Below are positions 9,147 to 16,778 of a stretch of DNA of 51,646 nt, piece by piece (the stretch's first letter is position 1; each line of letters begins with the position of its first letter). A model generated the notes under the pieces. It was not told where the DNA came from. It saw only the letters and a list, made by a program, of their open reading frames with translations, and made no database searches. The DNA comes from Clostridia bacterium. GTDB taxonomy: Bacteria; Bacillota; Clostridia; Oscillospirales; Acutalibacteraceae. Made by a program: the position numbers and the translations under genes. Where the stretch lies: the NCBI GenBank assembly GCA_024404095.1, contig JAKSQO010000019.1:1-51646 (forward strand). The letters run 5' to 3'.

Positions 9147-10190
9147 CTATTTATGTTCAGAGTAATATTTCATATATTGTGAATCTTTTATTGCTTCATC
9201 ATATGATGAGTAAAAACAGTTTGATATATCTTCACCATTTTCTACCCTTAACATACAATCGGCAAAAGCTTTTGAAAATTCTCTTGCACCTGAATCGCAG
9301 AGGTGCACGTTATCATGAAAGGATTCTGCGTCGAAGAGCAAATCATATCTACACTTAAAAAGACTGAAATCATAATATTTGCAGTTGTATTTTTCGCCAA
9401 GATTCTTAAGCTGATTTTCAAAAACATTCCAACCCGAATGGCACCATATTTCACATTCGGAGATAGGCACAGCCACAAAAACAACTTCAATATTTCTTTG
9501 CTGGCACATTTTAACTATTCTATCTAATGATTGCAGATTCTCCTCGTTAACAGTGGGGTTGATTTTTGCACATTTATATCCTTCAATTATTGAAGCGTTA
9601 TTCAGAGAAATGTCTAAAGAATTATACGGATCATAACCCATATTTTTTCTTTCAAAATTATGTATGTTTTTTCCGGAAGCCCAATCAATATAGAATTTAA
9701 AGCCCTTTCTCATCAACATAGCATACATATCGTCCATATGTTCAACATCAATCTCGCTGAATAAGTATTTCAAATTCTTTTTGAAACTATTTAGTCTCAA
9801 AATTATGTCAGAATTTCCTTCGGTTTCATTTCTATTATCCCTTTTAAATGTATCAAACGCAATATCAATATATACAGTTTTAAGTGGATTTCGATCAATT
9901 TCTTCCTTTATAAGAGCCTCTCGAGCGTGCCAGGTAATAGAATCGCCTGACAAATTATAACTCTTTGTTCCTAATATAGTGTCAATCTCTTCGACCACAA
10001 AGCCTTTTAATCCATGTGAGGCACCAAGAAAAATTGTATCAATACTTCCTGCAAGTTCTTTTCTAAATTGTCTGTCGGAATATGGAGCAGTTTCAAAACA
10101 TGCATGTGGGATAATCAGCAATGAAGTCAGAACAGAAATAATAAGAAGAAAAGTTATAGAGGAAATAAATACTTTTTTAAAACTGTGCAT
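9147..10190 (-). CDS. membrane-anchored SGNH/DltD-like protein, partner of the MBOAT
   Basis: The start is ATG at 10190, with GGAGG at 10199-10203 and 14 bp of overlap with the MBOAT gene; the frame extends upstream without a site. The 347-residue product has an N-terminal membrane anchor (residues 8-27), then TIFLGASHG with S58 as the GDSL-type serine and a distal VHLCDSGA stretch that supplies the Asp/His part of the triad. DltD, AlgX/AlgJ and PatB proteins have this layout and work outside the membrane next to an MBOAT, taking part in transfer of D-alanine or acetyl groups to a polymer. Translational coupling to the MBOAT supports this. Confidence 0.82.
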   Translation of the reverse strand: MHSFKKVFISSITFLLIISVLTSLLIIPHACFETAPYSDRQFRKELAGSIDTIFLGASHGLKGFVVEEIDTILGTKSYNLSGDSITWHAREALIKEEIDRNPLKTVYIDIAFDTFKRDNRNETEGNSDIILRLNSFKKNLKYLFSEIDVEHMDDMYAMLMRKGFKFYIDWASGKNIHNFERKNMGYDPYNSLDISLNNASIIEGYKCAKINPTVNEENLQSLDRIVKMCQQRNIEVVFVAVPISECEIWCHSGWNVFENQLKNLGEKYNCKYYDFSLFKCRYDLLFDAESFHDNVHLCDSGAREFSKAFADCMLRVENGEDISNCFYSSYDEAIKDSQYMKYYSEHK

Positions 10191-11763
10191 ACATAAATCC
10201 TCCTTCGTGAATAGAATCAACTCCGAATACAAATATCAAAACAAACACACCTGCAAGTATTGATAATCTGATAATCCATGGGATACAATTTAAATAATCA
10301 CGTACGGATTTTTTACGTTGTATAATGCTGAAGATGAACAGGACGGCAGTGAGGAATACAATAATGGCAAGATAAATCGGTTTGCTGTTTTTTGAAACTA
10401 CCGACAGGAAGTCATTACCAACAAAATCAAACAAAACGCGCTTCCACAACCCGATACCGTCATTCAGAGTTCCGACTTCCGGGAGAACCTTGATTATAGT
10501 AACAAGAATAAAAGTTCTGATTGTCTGAAATGCTTTCCACCAGAAGCTGTTCTCATTGATCCTAAGTATGGCTTTTAACTTGTCAAAGACGGGTTCTAAC
10601 CACAGCGAAGCGATAATAAAAAATCCGTTAATACCACCCCAAGCAATATATGCCCAAGAGGCACCGTGCCACAGACCGGTTGTGAGCCAGACTGTGATAA
10701 GGGCAATCGACGCAGGAAGATTTTTGCCTATATTTGAATTAAAGCGCTTAGAAAGCTTTTTGCCTAATCCTCTGCTCCATTTTGAAACGGCGATAGGATA
10801 ATATATATAGTTTTTAAACCATGCTCCTAATGTAATGTGCCAACGACGCCAGTATTCAGCTACGGATTTTGAAAAATAGGGTCTCTCGAAGTTTTCCGTT
10901 AGTTTGATGCCAAGCATCTCACAAAAACCGCACATTATATCCATATAGCCTGAAAAATCTGCATATATCTGTATGCTGTAAAAGAATGCGCCTATAAGAC
11001 AGGTTAGTCCTGAAAGCTCATTATATCGTGCAAAAATATCACTTACAATAGGAGACAGCAGGTTGGCAATAAGAATCTTTTTAACATAACCCCAAATCAA
11101 TCGCTGAAATCCACGGGCGTAGTTCTTATAATCAAGATAGTGAATTTTTTTGAACATTTCGTTACTTAAATGTTCATAATCGCTTATAGGTCCTTGAATA
11201 ATCTGTGGAAAAAATGAGACAAAAAGGAGCATTTTTGCAAAGTTTTTCTGAGCCGAAACATTATCCCAATAAACTTCAACAAGATAACCTGCGGATTGGA
11301 AAGTATAAAATGAAATACCAAGAGGTATTATCCAGTTAATAGTGTCGCTAATCGGCGCAAATGAGAATAAACCTGAAAACAGATTAACGGTGCTGATAGC
11401 AAAATGACAGTATTTAAATATACACAGCAAACCAAAATTGAAAACAAGTGTAAGTATCAAAACGATTTTTTGCATTTTTTGTGCCTTGTGTTTAATTATG
11501 CCTTTTTCTTCCTTGGAAAGTGCGGATTTGTTGTTTTTTATGTATTCTTTTTGTTTGCTTCGGATATTTTCAATTAACCTTGCTGAGACGTAAACCGTTA
11601 AAGTTGTTAAAAAAATATATATTATTCTGTAACCGCAAGAGAGAATATAAAATGCGAGACTGGAAACAAGCAGGACAACCCATTGCGTTTTTGGCGGTAC
11701 AAGAAAATAAAGTATCAGTGTTCCAAAAATCAGCAAAAGAAAATTAAATGATACAATTGACAT
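10177..11763 (-). CDS. MBOAT family O-acyltransferase (AlgI/DltB-like)
   Basis: ATG at 11763 is preceded by GAGGGTG. The 528-residue polytopic protein has the MBOAT core WRRWHITLGAWFKNYIYYPI and the catalytic histidine H366 in TTGLWHGASW. It is longer than DltB (~400) and close to AlgI or PatA (~480-530). It passes an activated acyl or aminoacyl group across the membrane for transfer to a surface polymer. The SGNH gene is downstream, and an adenylating enzyme and carrier protein sit on the other side on the opposite strand. Whether the group is alanyl, acetyl or another acyl is open. Confidence 0.9.
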   Translation of the reverse strand: MSIVSFNFLLLIFGTLILYFLVPPKTQWVVLLVSSLAFYILSCGYRIIYIFLTTLTVYVSARLIENIRSKQKEYIKNNKSALSKEEKGIIKHKAQKMQKIVLILTLVFNFGLLCIFKYCHFAISTVNLFSGLFSFAPISDTINWIIPLGISFYTFQSAGYLVEVYWDNVSAQKNFAKMLLFVSFFPQIIQGPISDYEHLSNEMFKKIHYLDYKNYARGFQRLIWGYVKKILIANLLSPIVSDIFARYNELSGLTCLIGAFFYSIQIYADFSGYMDIMCGFCEMLGIKLTENFERPYFSKSVAEYWRRWHITLGAWFKNYIYYPIAVSKWSRGLGKKLSKRFNSNIGKNLPASIALITVWLTTGLWHGASWAYIAWGGINGFFIIASLWLEPVFDKLKAILRINENSFWWKAFQTIRTFILVTIIKVLPEVGTLNDGIGLWKRVLFDFVGNDFLSVVSKNSKPIYLAIIVFLTAVLFIFSIIQRKKSVRDYLNCIPWIIRLSILAGVFVLIFVFGVDSIHEGGFMYAQF

Positions 11764-11947
11764 CCGCTTTCACCCTCATTGCTTAGATTAGTTATATTAT
11801 AGTAAGCTTCCTTAATCTGTTTTATTGATGGATATAATTTTAATAATAGTAAAGTAATAAATTATCTTCTAATTATATCACAAGCTTTATTTTTTTCAAC
11901 CATAACCTCCCAAATAATCTGGTGTATTCAAAAATATAAACTGTCTA

Positions 11948-11983
11948 ATGATGTCTATGGAGCAGATGATGTCTATGGAGCAG
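11948..11983. repeat. perfect 18-bp tandem duplication
   Basis: ATGATGTCTATGGAGCAG occurs twice head to tail (11948-11965, 11966-11983). The core GTCTATGGAGCAG also occurs inside the IS256-type transposase near 15019-15031, so this may be a scrap of mobile DNA. The rest of 11764-12059 is AT-rich with nothing else recognisable. Confidence 0.7.
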
Positions 11984-12059
11984 ATTGGGCTTAATTAGGC
12001 AGTTTAGTTTTATCAACAGAGTAAATTCGAATACGGAGAAAAGTTATGGGACAGATAGC

Positions 12060-12350
12060 AAAAGAAATCAGTACAATTAGTCATGAGGTTCGGCTACACA
12101 AATGGAAGAATTTCTTTGTTCTCCGCTATATATCTTTTTTGCCTGTCGGTTTCCTTCTGCATAAACTGAGTAACTGCCCACGCAGCAACAGATGAAAACA
12201 TAACATACAGAATATTTGATCATCCTGAGAAAATATAGAACACTATACTGCCCGCCAGTAAAACAATCCATTGAAATTTCTTCGGGACAATATAATAAAT
12301 AATACCCGTTATAAAGGGGAATACACAAAAAATATTGATATTATTGACAT
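12060..12350 (-). pseudogene. decayed 5' fragment of a second MBOAT gene
   Basis: A good ribosome binding site (AGGAGG) precedes ATG at 12350, which opens MSIIS, like the MSIVS of the intact MBOAT. After a frameshift in a T run the other frame reads IIYYIVPKKFQWIVLL then FYIFSG, aligning with LILYFLVPPKTQWVVLL and FYILSC of the intact protein. After a second frameshift, QKRYIAENKE aligns with SKQKEYIKNNK. Homology stops after about 85 residues. At least two frameshifts and loss of the remaining four fifths make it non-functional. Confidence 0.72.
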
Positions 12351-12448
12351 TATATTCCTCCTAATTACATATATTTCCTTTTTTGAGTATAACATATAGT
12401 TTAAACAATCCTGCGACATAATAAAAATAAAAACTGCGTTTATTTATC

Positions 12449-12477
12449 TTGTAAAGCAACCAATAGTATGTTAAAAT
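12449..12477 (+). promoter_or_regulatory. promoter of the adenylation/carrier protein genes
   Basis: TTGTAA at 12449-12454 and TAAAAT at 12472-12477 are 17 nt apart, about 34 bp before the start codon. Confidence 0.45.
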
Positions 12478-12510
12478 TAGTTATATAAATTGTTGTAGGG
12501 AGATTTGTTT

Positions 12511-13998
12511 ATGACAAATGTTCTTTCCTATCTGGAACATGCGGCGACTTCGTTTCCAGAAAAGACAGCTGTCGCCTTGGATGATAAAAGAGTTACATTC
12601 AGCGAGCTTATGCATCTTTCAAAAAAAATGGGAGCAGTTATCGCTGAAAGTGGAATTAAAAACTGTGCCGTCGGTGTAATTGCCGAGCGTGATATTGATA
12701 CGATTGCACTGTTTTTTGGTGTAGTCTACAGCGAAAACTTTTATGTTCCGATTGATCCGGATATGCCTATAGAAAAGAAAAAGTCTATTGTTGAGGATTC
12801 CGGCATGACCGTTCTTCTTGGACGTAAAAGCAACATTGAAATTGTTGACGCACTTGGATTTGATGGAAGCTTTTTCACTCTCGATGATATCGGCGACAAC
12901 GAGCTTGACATCCCCGAAACTATTGGGGAATCACCCTTATATATGGTCTATACTTCAGGTTCTACTGGAAAACCGAAAGGCGTACTAAAAGGTCATAAAG
13001 CAATAATCAACTACATTGAAACTTATTGCGATGTATTTGATTTTGTTTCTGACGACATAATCGGCAATCAAACTCCGTTTTTCTTTGACGCTTCGGCAAA
13101 AGATATCTACCTTATGATAAAGACAGGGGCATCAATCGAGATTATTCCTACCGAGAAATTTGCAATGCCTACTGTTCTTATTGAATATCTCAATGAAAAG
13201 AAAATTACATTCATATCATGGGTTCCAACCGCTCTTGCCATTGTGGCACAACTTAAAACATTTACCTATGTTGTTCCCGAAACTCTTAAAAAGGTATTCT
13301 TTGTCGGTGAGGTTATGCCGATGAAATATCTTAATAAATGGCGCGAAGTTTTGCCCGACCTTCAATATGTGAATCTTTACGGTCAGTCAGAGCTTGCGGG
13401 TATCTGCTGTTATTATGAGGTTAAGGATAAATTTGAGGATTCCGCTGTTCTTCCGATGGGTAAAGCAATGCCGAACTGTAAGATTTATCTTGTCGATAAT
13501 GGCGAGATTGTCACTGAAACAGGTAAAATCGGTGAGATGTATATTGTCAGTGACACTCTTGCCATTGAATATTACAATGACGCTGAACGTACAGCCGAAA
13601 GCTTCCTTGTGAAGGATTTTGGAGAGGGAAAAGTCAGATGCTTTAAAACAGGAGACCTTGCTTATCTTGATGAAAACGGAAACTTCATTTTTGCATCAAG
13701 AAGCGATTTTCAGATAAAGCACATGGGACACAGAATAGAGCTTGGCGAAATTGAAGCTGTCGCAGGTGCACTTGAAGAGATTCAGCGTTGCTGTTGTCTT
13801 TACAATTCGAAGATAAAAAAAATAGTTCTCTTTGCCGAGCTTGCCAACGGATGCGAGTGCACGGGACGTGAAATTCAGGGTGTACTCAGAACGAAGTTGT
13901 CAAGCTATATGGTTCCGAATAAGGTTGTTATAACAGAGAAACTACCTCTTAATGCAAATAGTAAAATAGATAGACAAAAACTTAAGGAGAGTTTTTAA
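12511..13998 (+). CDS. AMP-forming adenylating enzyme, DltA-like (D-alanine:carrier ligase type)
   Basis: ATG at 12511 has GGGAG at 12498-12502; an in-frame TTG two codons earlier is less well placed. The 495-residue protein, the usual DltA length (~500), has core motifs YTSGSTGKPKG (about 147-157), GQSELAG, KTGDLAYLDENG and the C-terminal NSKIDRQKL with the catalytic lysine. It activates a carboxylic or amino acid with ATP and loads it on the carrier protein encoded 3 bp downstream. D-alanine is the default substrate of single-module enzymes of this size next to a DltC-like carrier, but specificity residues were not compared. Confidence 0.82.
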   Translation: MTNVLSYLEHAATSFPEKTAVALDDKRVTFSELMHLSKKMGAVIAESGIKNCAVGVIAERDIDTIALFFGVVYSENFYVPIDPDMPIEKKKSIVEDSGMTVLLGRKSNIEIVDALGFDGSFFTLDDIGDNELDIPETIGESPLYMVYTSGSTGKPKGVLKGHKAIINYIETYCDVFDFVSDDIIGNQTPFFFDASAKDIYLMIKTGASIEIIPTEKFAMPTVLIEYLNEKKITFISWVPTALAIVAQLKTFTYVVPETLKKVFFVGEVMPMKYLNKWREVLPDLQYVNLYGQSELAGICCYYEVKDKFEDSAVLPMGKAMPNCKIYLVDNGEIVTETGKIGEMYIVSDTLAIEYYNDAERTAESFLVKDFGEGKVRCFKTGDLAYLDENGNFIFASRSDFQIKHMGHRIELGEIEAVAGALEEIQRCCCLYNSKIKKIVLFAELANGCECTGREIQGVLRTKLSSYMVPNKVVITEKLPLNANSKIDRQKLKESF

Positions 13999-14000
13999 TT

Positions 14001-14231
14001 ATGGACGAGTTACTTGAAATCCTTAACGAAATTAGACCTGATATTGATTACGACACAGAAGATAATCTTATTGATGGAAAGATTTTTGATTCTTTCAGCA
14101 TCATTTCGCTCATCTCCGATATCTGTGATACATTTGATATTGAAATCGGACCAAAGTGGATGAGAAATGAAAATTTCAACAGCGCAAAGGCGATGTGGAA
14201 TATGATTCAGGTAATCCAGGAAGAGGAATAA
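14001..14231 (+). CDS. acyl/aminoacyl carrier protein, DltC-like
   Basis: This acidic 76-residue four-helix carrier follows the ligase gene by 3 bp. Serine 31 in FDSFSIISL is the expected phosphopantetheine site (DSF in place of DSL). DltC is 78 residues long and has a similar layout. It would hand the activated group to the MBOAT at the membrane. No terminator is visible behind it; the next recognisable DNA is the truncated transposase. Confidence 0.82.
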   Translation: MDELLEILNEIRPDIDYDTEDNLIDGKIFDSFSIISLISDICDTFDIEIGPKWMRNENFNSAKAMWNMIQVIQEEE

Positions 14232-14457
14232 TTATCGGGGAACGAACTTACGTCTATTGTTTCATTGACATTGTCGCTTTCGTTTTACGGTGCTGATAAT
14301 TTATTATGTTGCGCCTAAAAAGGCATAGTGGATGGTTCAGTTGGTGTCGGTCTTTTGGACTATAATAAAGTTAAGAATCATAAGCCGAAAATAGTGACCG
14401 AATTTAGAACAACACTTCTTGTATACATCGACACTATTTGAGACGGTATCATAGACA

Positions 14458-15384
14458 TTGGAACTTTTCACTATGTTAAACAGTGTAACAAGAAAATTTT
14501 GTAAATTTGATGTTGTTTTACAGAAAAACACTAATGATATATCCTATCATATTCAGGATATCTACGGTCTTGAAGTATCAGACAGTCTTGTAAGCCGTGT
14601 TACAGATAAGATTATGCCTGTCGTAAAAGAATGGCAGCAGAGACCGCTTGAAAGTATCTATGCAGTTGTATTTATGGATGCGATACACTACAATGTCCGT
14701 TGTGAAGGCAGAATAGTGAAAAAAGCTGTATATATTGCCATAGGCATCAATATGGACGGTAAAAAAGAGGTTTTAGGCATGTATGTAGGAGAAAATGAAA
14801 GCGCAAAGTACTGGCTTTCTATCCTGAACGGCTTAAAGAACCGTGGAGTTGAAGATATTCTGATAACCTGTATAGACGGATTAACAGGTTTTCCCGAAGC
14901 AATATCGGCAGTATATCCTAAAACCGAAATACAGCAATGTATCATTCATCAGATAAGAAACAGTACAAAATATGTTTCGTACAAGGATATTAAAGCTCTG
15001 ATGGCTGATTTAAAGAAGGTCTATGGAGCAGTTGATGAAGATACAGCACTGTATGAATTAGAGCAATTCTCAGCAAAATGGGATTCAAAATATCCGAAGA
15101 TTTCACAGCCCTGGCAGGCACACTGGGCAGAATTATCCACCTATTTTAAATATCCGCAGTCTGTCAGAACACTGATTTATACGACTAATTCTATCGAGAA
15201 TTTCAATCGACAGCTCAGAAAAGTAACCAAGAGCAAGGCTGTATTTCCGAACGATGACGCACTGCTTAAAATGCTTTATCTGGCACAGGTAGATATTACA
15301 CGGAAATGGACAGGCAGACGAAGAGACTGGGGAGAAATCCATTCTCAGCTTGAAGTTTTCTTCGCAGACAGATTGCCTGAATAG
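14458..15384 (+). pseudogene. IS256-family (mutator-type) transposase, N-terminus lost
   Basis: From about 14530 the 308-residue frame matches IS256-type transposases: NDISYHIQDIYGLEV and VSRVTDK, then the catalytic triad in FMDAIHYNV (Asp), CIDGLTGFPEAI (Asp) and YTTNSIENFNRQLRK (Glu). The family is about 400 residues long; the first ~100, which hold the DNA-binding part, are missing, and the sequence before NDISYHI does not fit the family. The catalytic domain itself looks intact, but with no normal start and no left end the gene is almost certainly dead. Confidence 0.85.
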
Positions 15385-15568
15385 CAGAAATCCCGGTTCA
15401 TGTAAAGGGTGAAATGAACGGCTGAGAAATCAGCCGCCCTTGACATGCCCCGATATTTCCGCTATGATGCACACAAGGCGTGTAAGCCAATCTGCGGCTC
15501 ACACACCTTGCTATCACTTTGTTTTTTATACCATTCTTTGCAGTTTACACAGAATTTAAAGAAGAACC
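14530..15568 (+). mobile_element. truncated IS256-type insertion sequence with right end only
   Basis: The right terminal inverted repeat is probably CAGTTTACACAGAATTTAAA and following bases to 15568. Its inverse, which would mark the left end, is not found between 14232 and 14530. The break coincides with the point where the transposase loses homology, so a deletion or recombination removed the left end. The segment 14232-14457 holds no gene I can support. Confidence 0.65.
15475..15528 (+). terminator. hairpin with T-rich tail behind the transposase
   Basis: The 14-base arms 15475-15488 and 15496-15509 pair with a few G-T wobbles and are followed by a T-rich stretch. A smaller perfect hairpin CGGCTGAGAAATCAGCCG lies at 15419-15436. 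Both are inside the IS remnant. Confidence 0.45.
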
Positions 15569-15661
15569 GTTAAACCTCCTGGATTATCCGTAGGTTCAGA
15601 CGTCAGATATTTATTTTTATCTTAATTTATGATAGCAGTAATGATCCCATTAACGGTATCA

Positions 15662-16033
15662 TCATCGTTCATGGTCAATATTCCTTGTGCTTTCTTGCTT
15701 TGAGGCATCTGCTCTGCTTAATATTTCAGAAATCCCTCTTACCATCTGTCTTAATATGCTGTGATATTTAATATTTGTATGTTCGTCTAAAAATTCATCA
15801 AGAGTTTTCAGTGCTCTCCCTGATTCGGCGACGATGCTTTCCAGCAATGATAGCCGATTACGCTGTTCGATAGCCTTAATTTTCGCAGGAATGTTTTTAT
15901 CAATGTATGCTTGAAATTCCTCTTTTTCCTCACGCATTTTTGGTAATTCTCTTACCAGCATTGTATGTTCCGCTTCTTCAGCCTTCTTTAATTTAAGTAA
16001 TTCGGAATATTCTTTTCGGAGCACTGTTATCAT
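15662..16033 (-). CDS. orphan helical coiled-coil protein or fragment
   Basis: The 123-residue frame is strongly helical, charged and heptad-like (MITVLRKEYSELLKLKKAEE near the start). It has no ribosome binding site before its ATG and no partner genes. I do not recognise it. Its place between an IS256 remnant and a tRNA-derived attachment site, and its resemblance in style to C-terminal coiled coils of mobilisation proteins or recombinases, suggest a leftover of a mobile element. It may not be expressed. Confidence 0.35.
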   Translation of the reverse strand: MITVLRKEYSELLKLKKAEEAEHTMLVRELPKMREEKEEFQAYIDKNIPAKIKAIEQRNRLSLLESIVAESGRALKTLDEFLDEHTNIKYHSILRQMVRGISEILSRADASKQESTRNIDHER

Positions 16034-16150
16034 AATATTTATTTCAATATCAAAGAGCTACTAATGATTGATTTTATTGCTTTGCCAAAAGTAAGTATCA
16101 GGTAAATTCATACATAATAAGATAACAAAGAATTGTTTTATACAGGTAAA

Positions 16151-16185
16151 AATCCCTGCGGATCACAATGTGATTCACAGGGATT
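16151..16185. repeat. imperfect 35-base palindrome
   Basis: AATCCCTG at 16151-16158 pairs with CAGGGATT at 16178-16185, and the inner arms GATCACA/TGATT extend the stem. There is no T run on the plus strand. The stretch 16034-16326 has no gene; it also holds the direct repeat GCGTCAAAT/GCGTCAATA at 16247-16265. Confidence 0.5.
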
Positions 16186-16326
16186 AACCTATTCATATTT
16201 ACTCTTATTACACACCCAAAATGCAATCTATTAATACTTTATTTTCGCGTCAAATCTGCGTCAATATTAAGAATAAAAGCTTAAAAACCTTGATAACTTA
16301 AGGATTTTCAACACTCACTTGTGGTG

Positions 16327-16371
16327 CTCCAAAACCGCGTGCCGAGGGTTCAAGTCCTTCTGCCCCTGCCA
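16327..16371 (+). pseudogene. 3' half of tRNA-Trp(CCA), attachment-site remnant
   Basis: These 45 bases parse exactly as the 3' part of a tRNA: anticodon loop CTCCAAA, stem strand ACCGC, variable loop GTGCC, T arm GAGGG-TTCAAGT-CCTTC, acceptor strand TGCCCCT, G73 and encoded CCA. Layout and length match E. coli tRNA-Trp from the anticodon loop onward. The D arm and 5' acceptor strand (AGGGGCA expected) are absent upstream. A cut in the anticodon loop is where many tyrosine integrases recombine, so this is probably the far-end att copy of an island inserted in tRNA-Trp. Confidence 0.8.
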
Positions 16372-16539
16372 AAACAGAAACGGATGCCGAAAGGTATCCG
16401 TTTTGTTTTGCAGAGAAACAAATATAAACCGAGGCACGCGGAGCGTGTCGTGGGGTGCGGGTCTCCAGTGGAGACCTCTGCCGAAGGCAGAAGCACCGAC
16501 CGAGCCGACAGGCGAGACCAAGTCCTTCTGCCCCTGCCA
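16351..16539 (+). repeat. direct repeat of the tRNA-Trp tail (att-like)
   Basis: The 21-base tail from T loop to CCA occurs at 16351-16371 and again, perfectly, at 16519-16539. Each copy is followed by its own terminator hairpin. The 147 bp between them are packed with short hairpins: 16434-16448, 16460-16476 and 16477-16491. This looks like two successive integration events or a tandem att site. Confidence 0.8.
16378..16408 (+). terminator. terminator after first tRNA-Trp tail
   Basis: An 11-bp stem (16378-16388 with 16393-16403, one wobble) has a GAAA tetraloop and runs into TTTTGTTTT. Confidence 0.75.
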
Positions 16540-16543
16540 TTCA

Positions 16544-16592
16544 AATGCCTGAAAGCCTTGATAATCAAGGACTCAGGCATTTTCCTTTTTTC
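16544..16592 (+). terminator. terminator after second tRNA-Trp tail
   Basis: The outer arms ATGCCTGA/TCAGGCAT and inner arms CCTTGAT/ATCAAGG form one long hairpin followed by TTTTCCTTTTTT. This is probably the original terminator of the tRNA-Trp transcription unit. CCTTGATAA also occurs at 16288-16296, just upstream of the first tRNA-Trp tail. Confidence 0.75.
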
Positions 16593-16715
16593 GTATTGTT
16601 TATTCTTATTTGTATTTTAGCATTATGTATGCATTTTAAGTCAGATTATTGTGTCGAAATTCACTTAAAAACACGGTAACGTCAATATGAATGCACATAG
16701 GTGGAACTTTAGCAT

Positions 16716-16744
16716 TTGACTTTTATTAAATTAACCTATATACT
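16716..16744 (+). promoter_or_regulatory. promoter of the GH13 gene
   Basis: TTGACT at 16716-16721 and TATACT at 16739-16744 are 17 nt apart. The box positions show that translation cannot begin upstream of about 16750, which supports ATG at 16779. Confidence 0.7.
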
Positions 16745-16778
16745 GTTTTCATACTTGCTGAAAAGGTCGTTATTTATT

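Noticed and set aside
12077..12328. 83-codon minus-strand frame
   Set aside because: It is one of the wrong frames across the decayed MBOAT fragment and has no site of its own.
11951..15031. The 18-bp tandem repeat as a piece of the transposase gene
   Set aside because: Only about 13 bases match, too few to claim common origin.
302..15597. TATCCGTAGGTT occurring at 303 and again at 15586
   Set aside because: Twelve bases with unrelated flanks; could be chance.
16298..16680. Several overlapping open frames on both strands
   Set aside because: They lie across tRNA tails and hairpins, have no ribosome binding sites, and their peptides are arginine- and proline-rich noise from GC-rich repeats.
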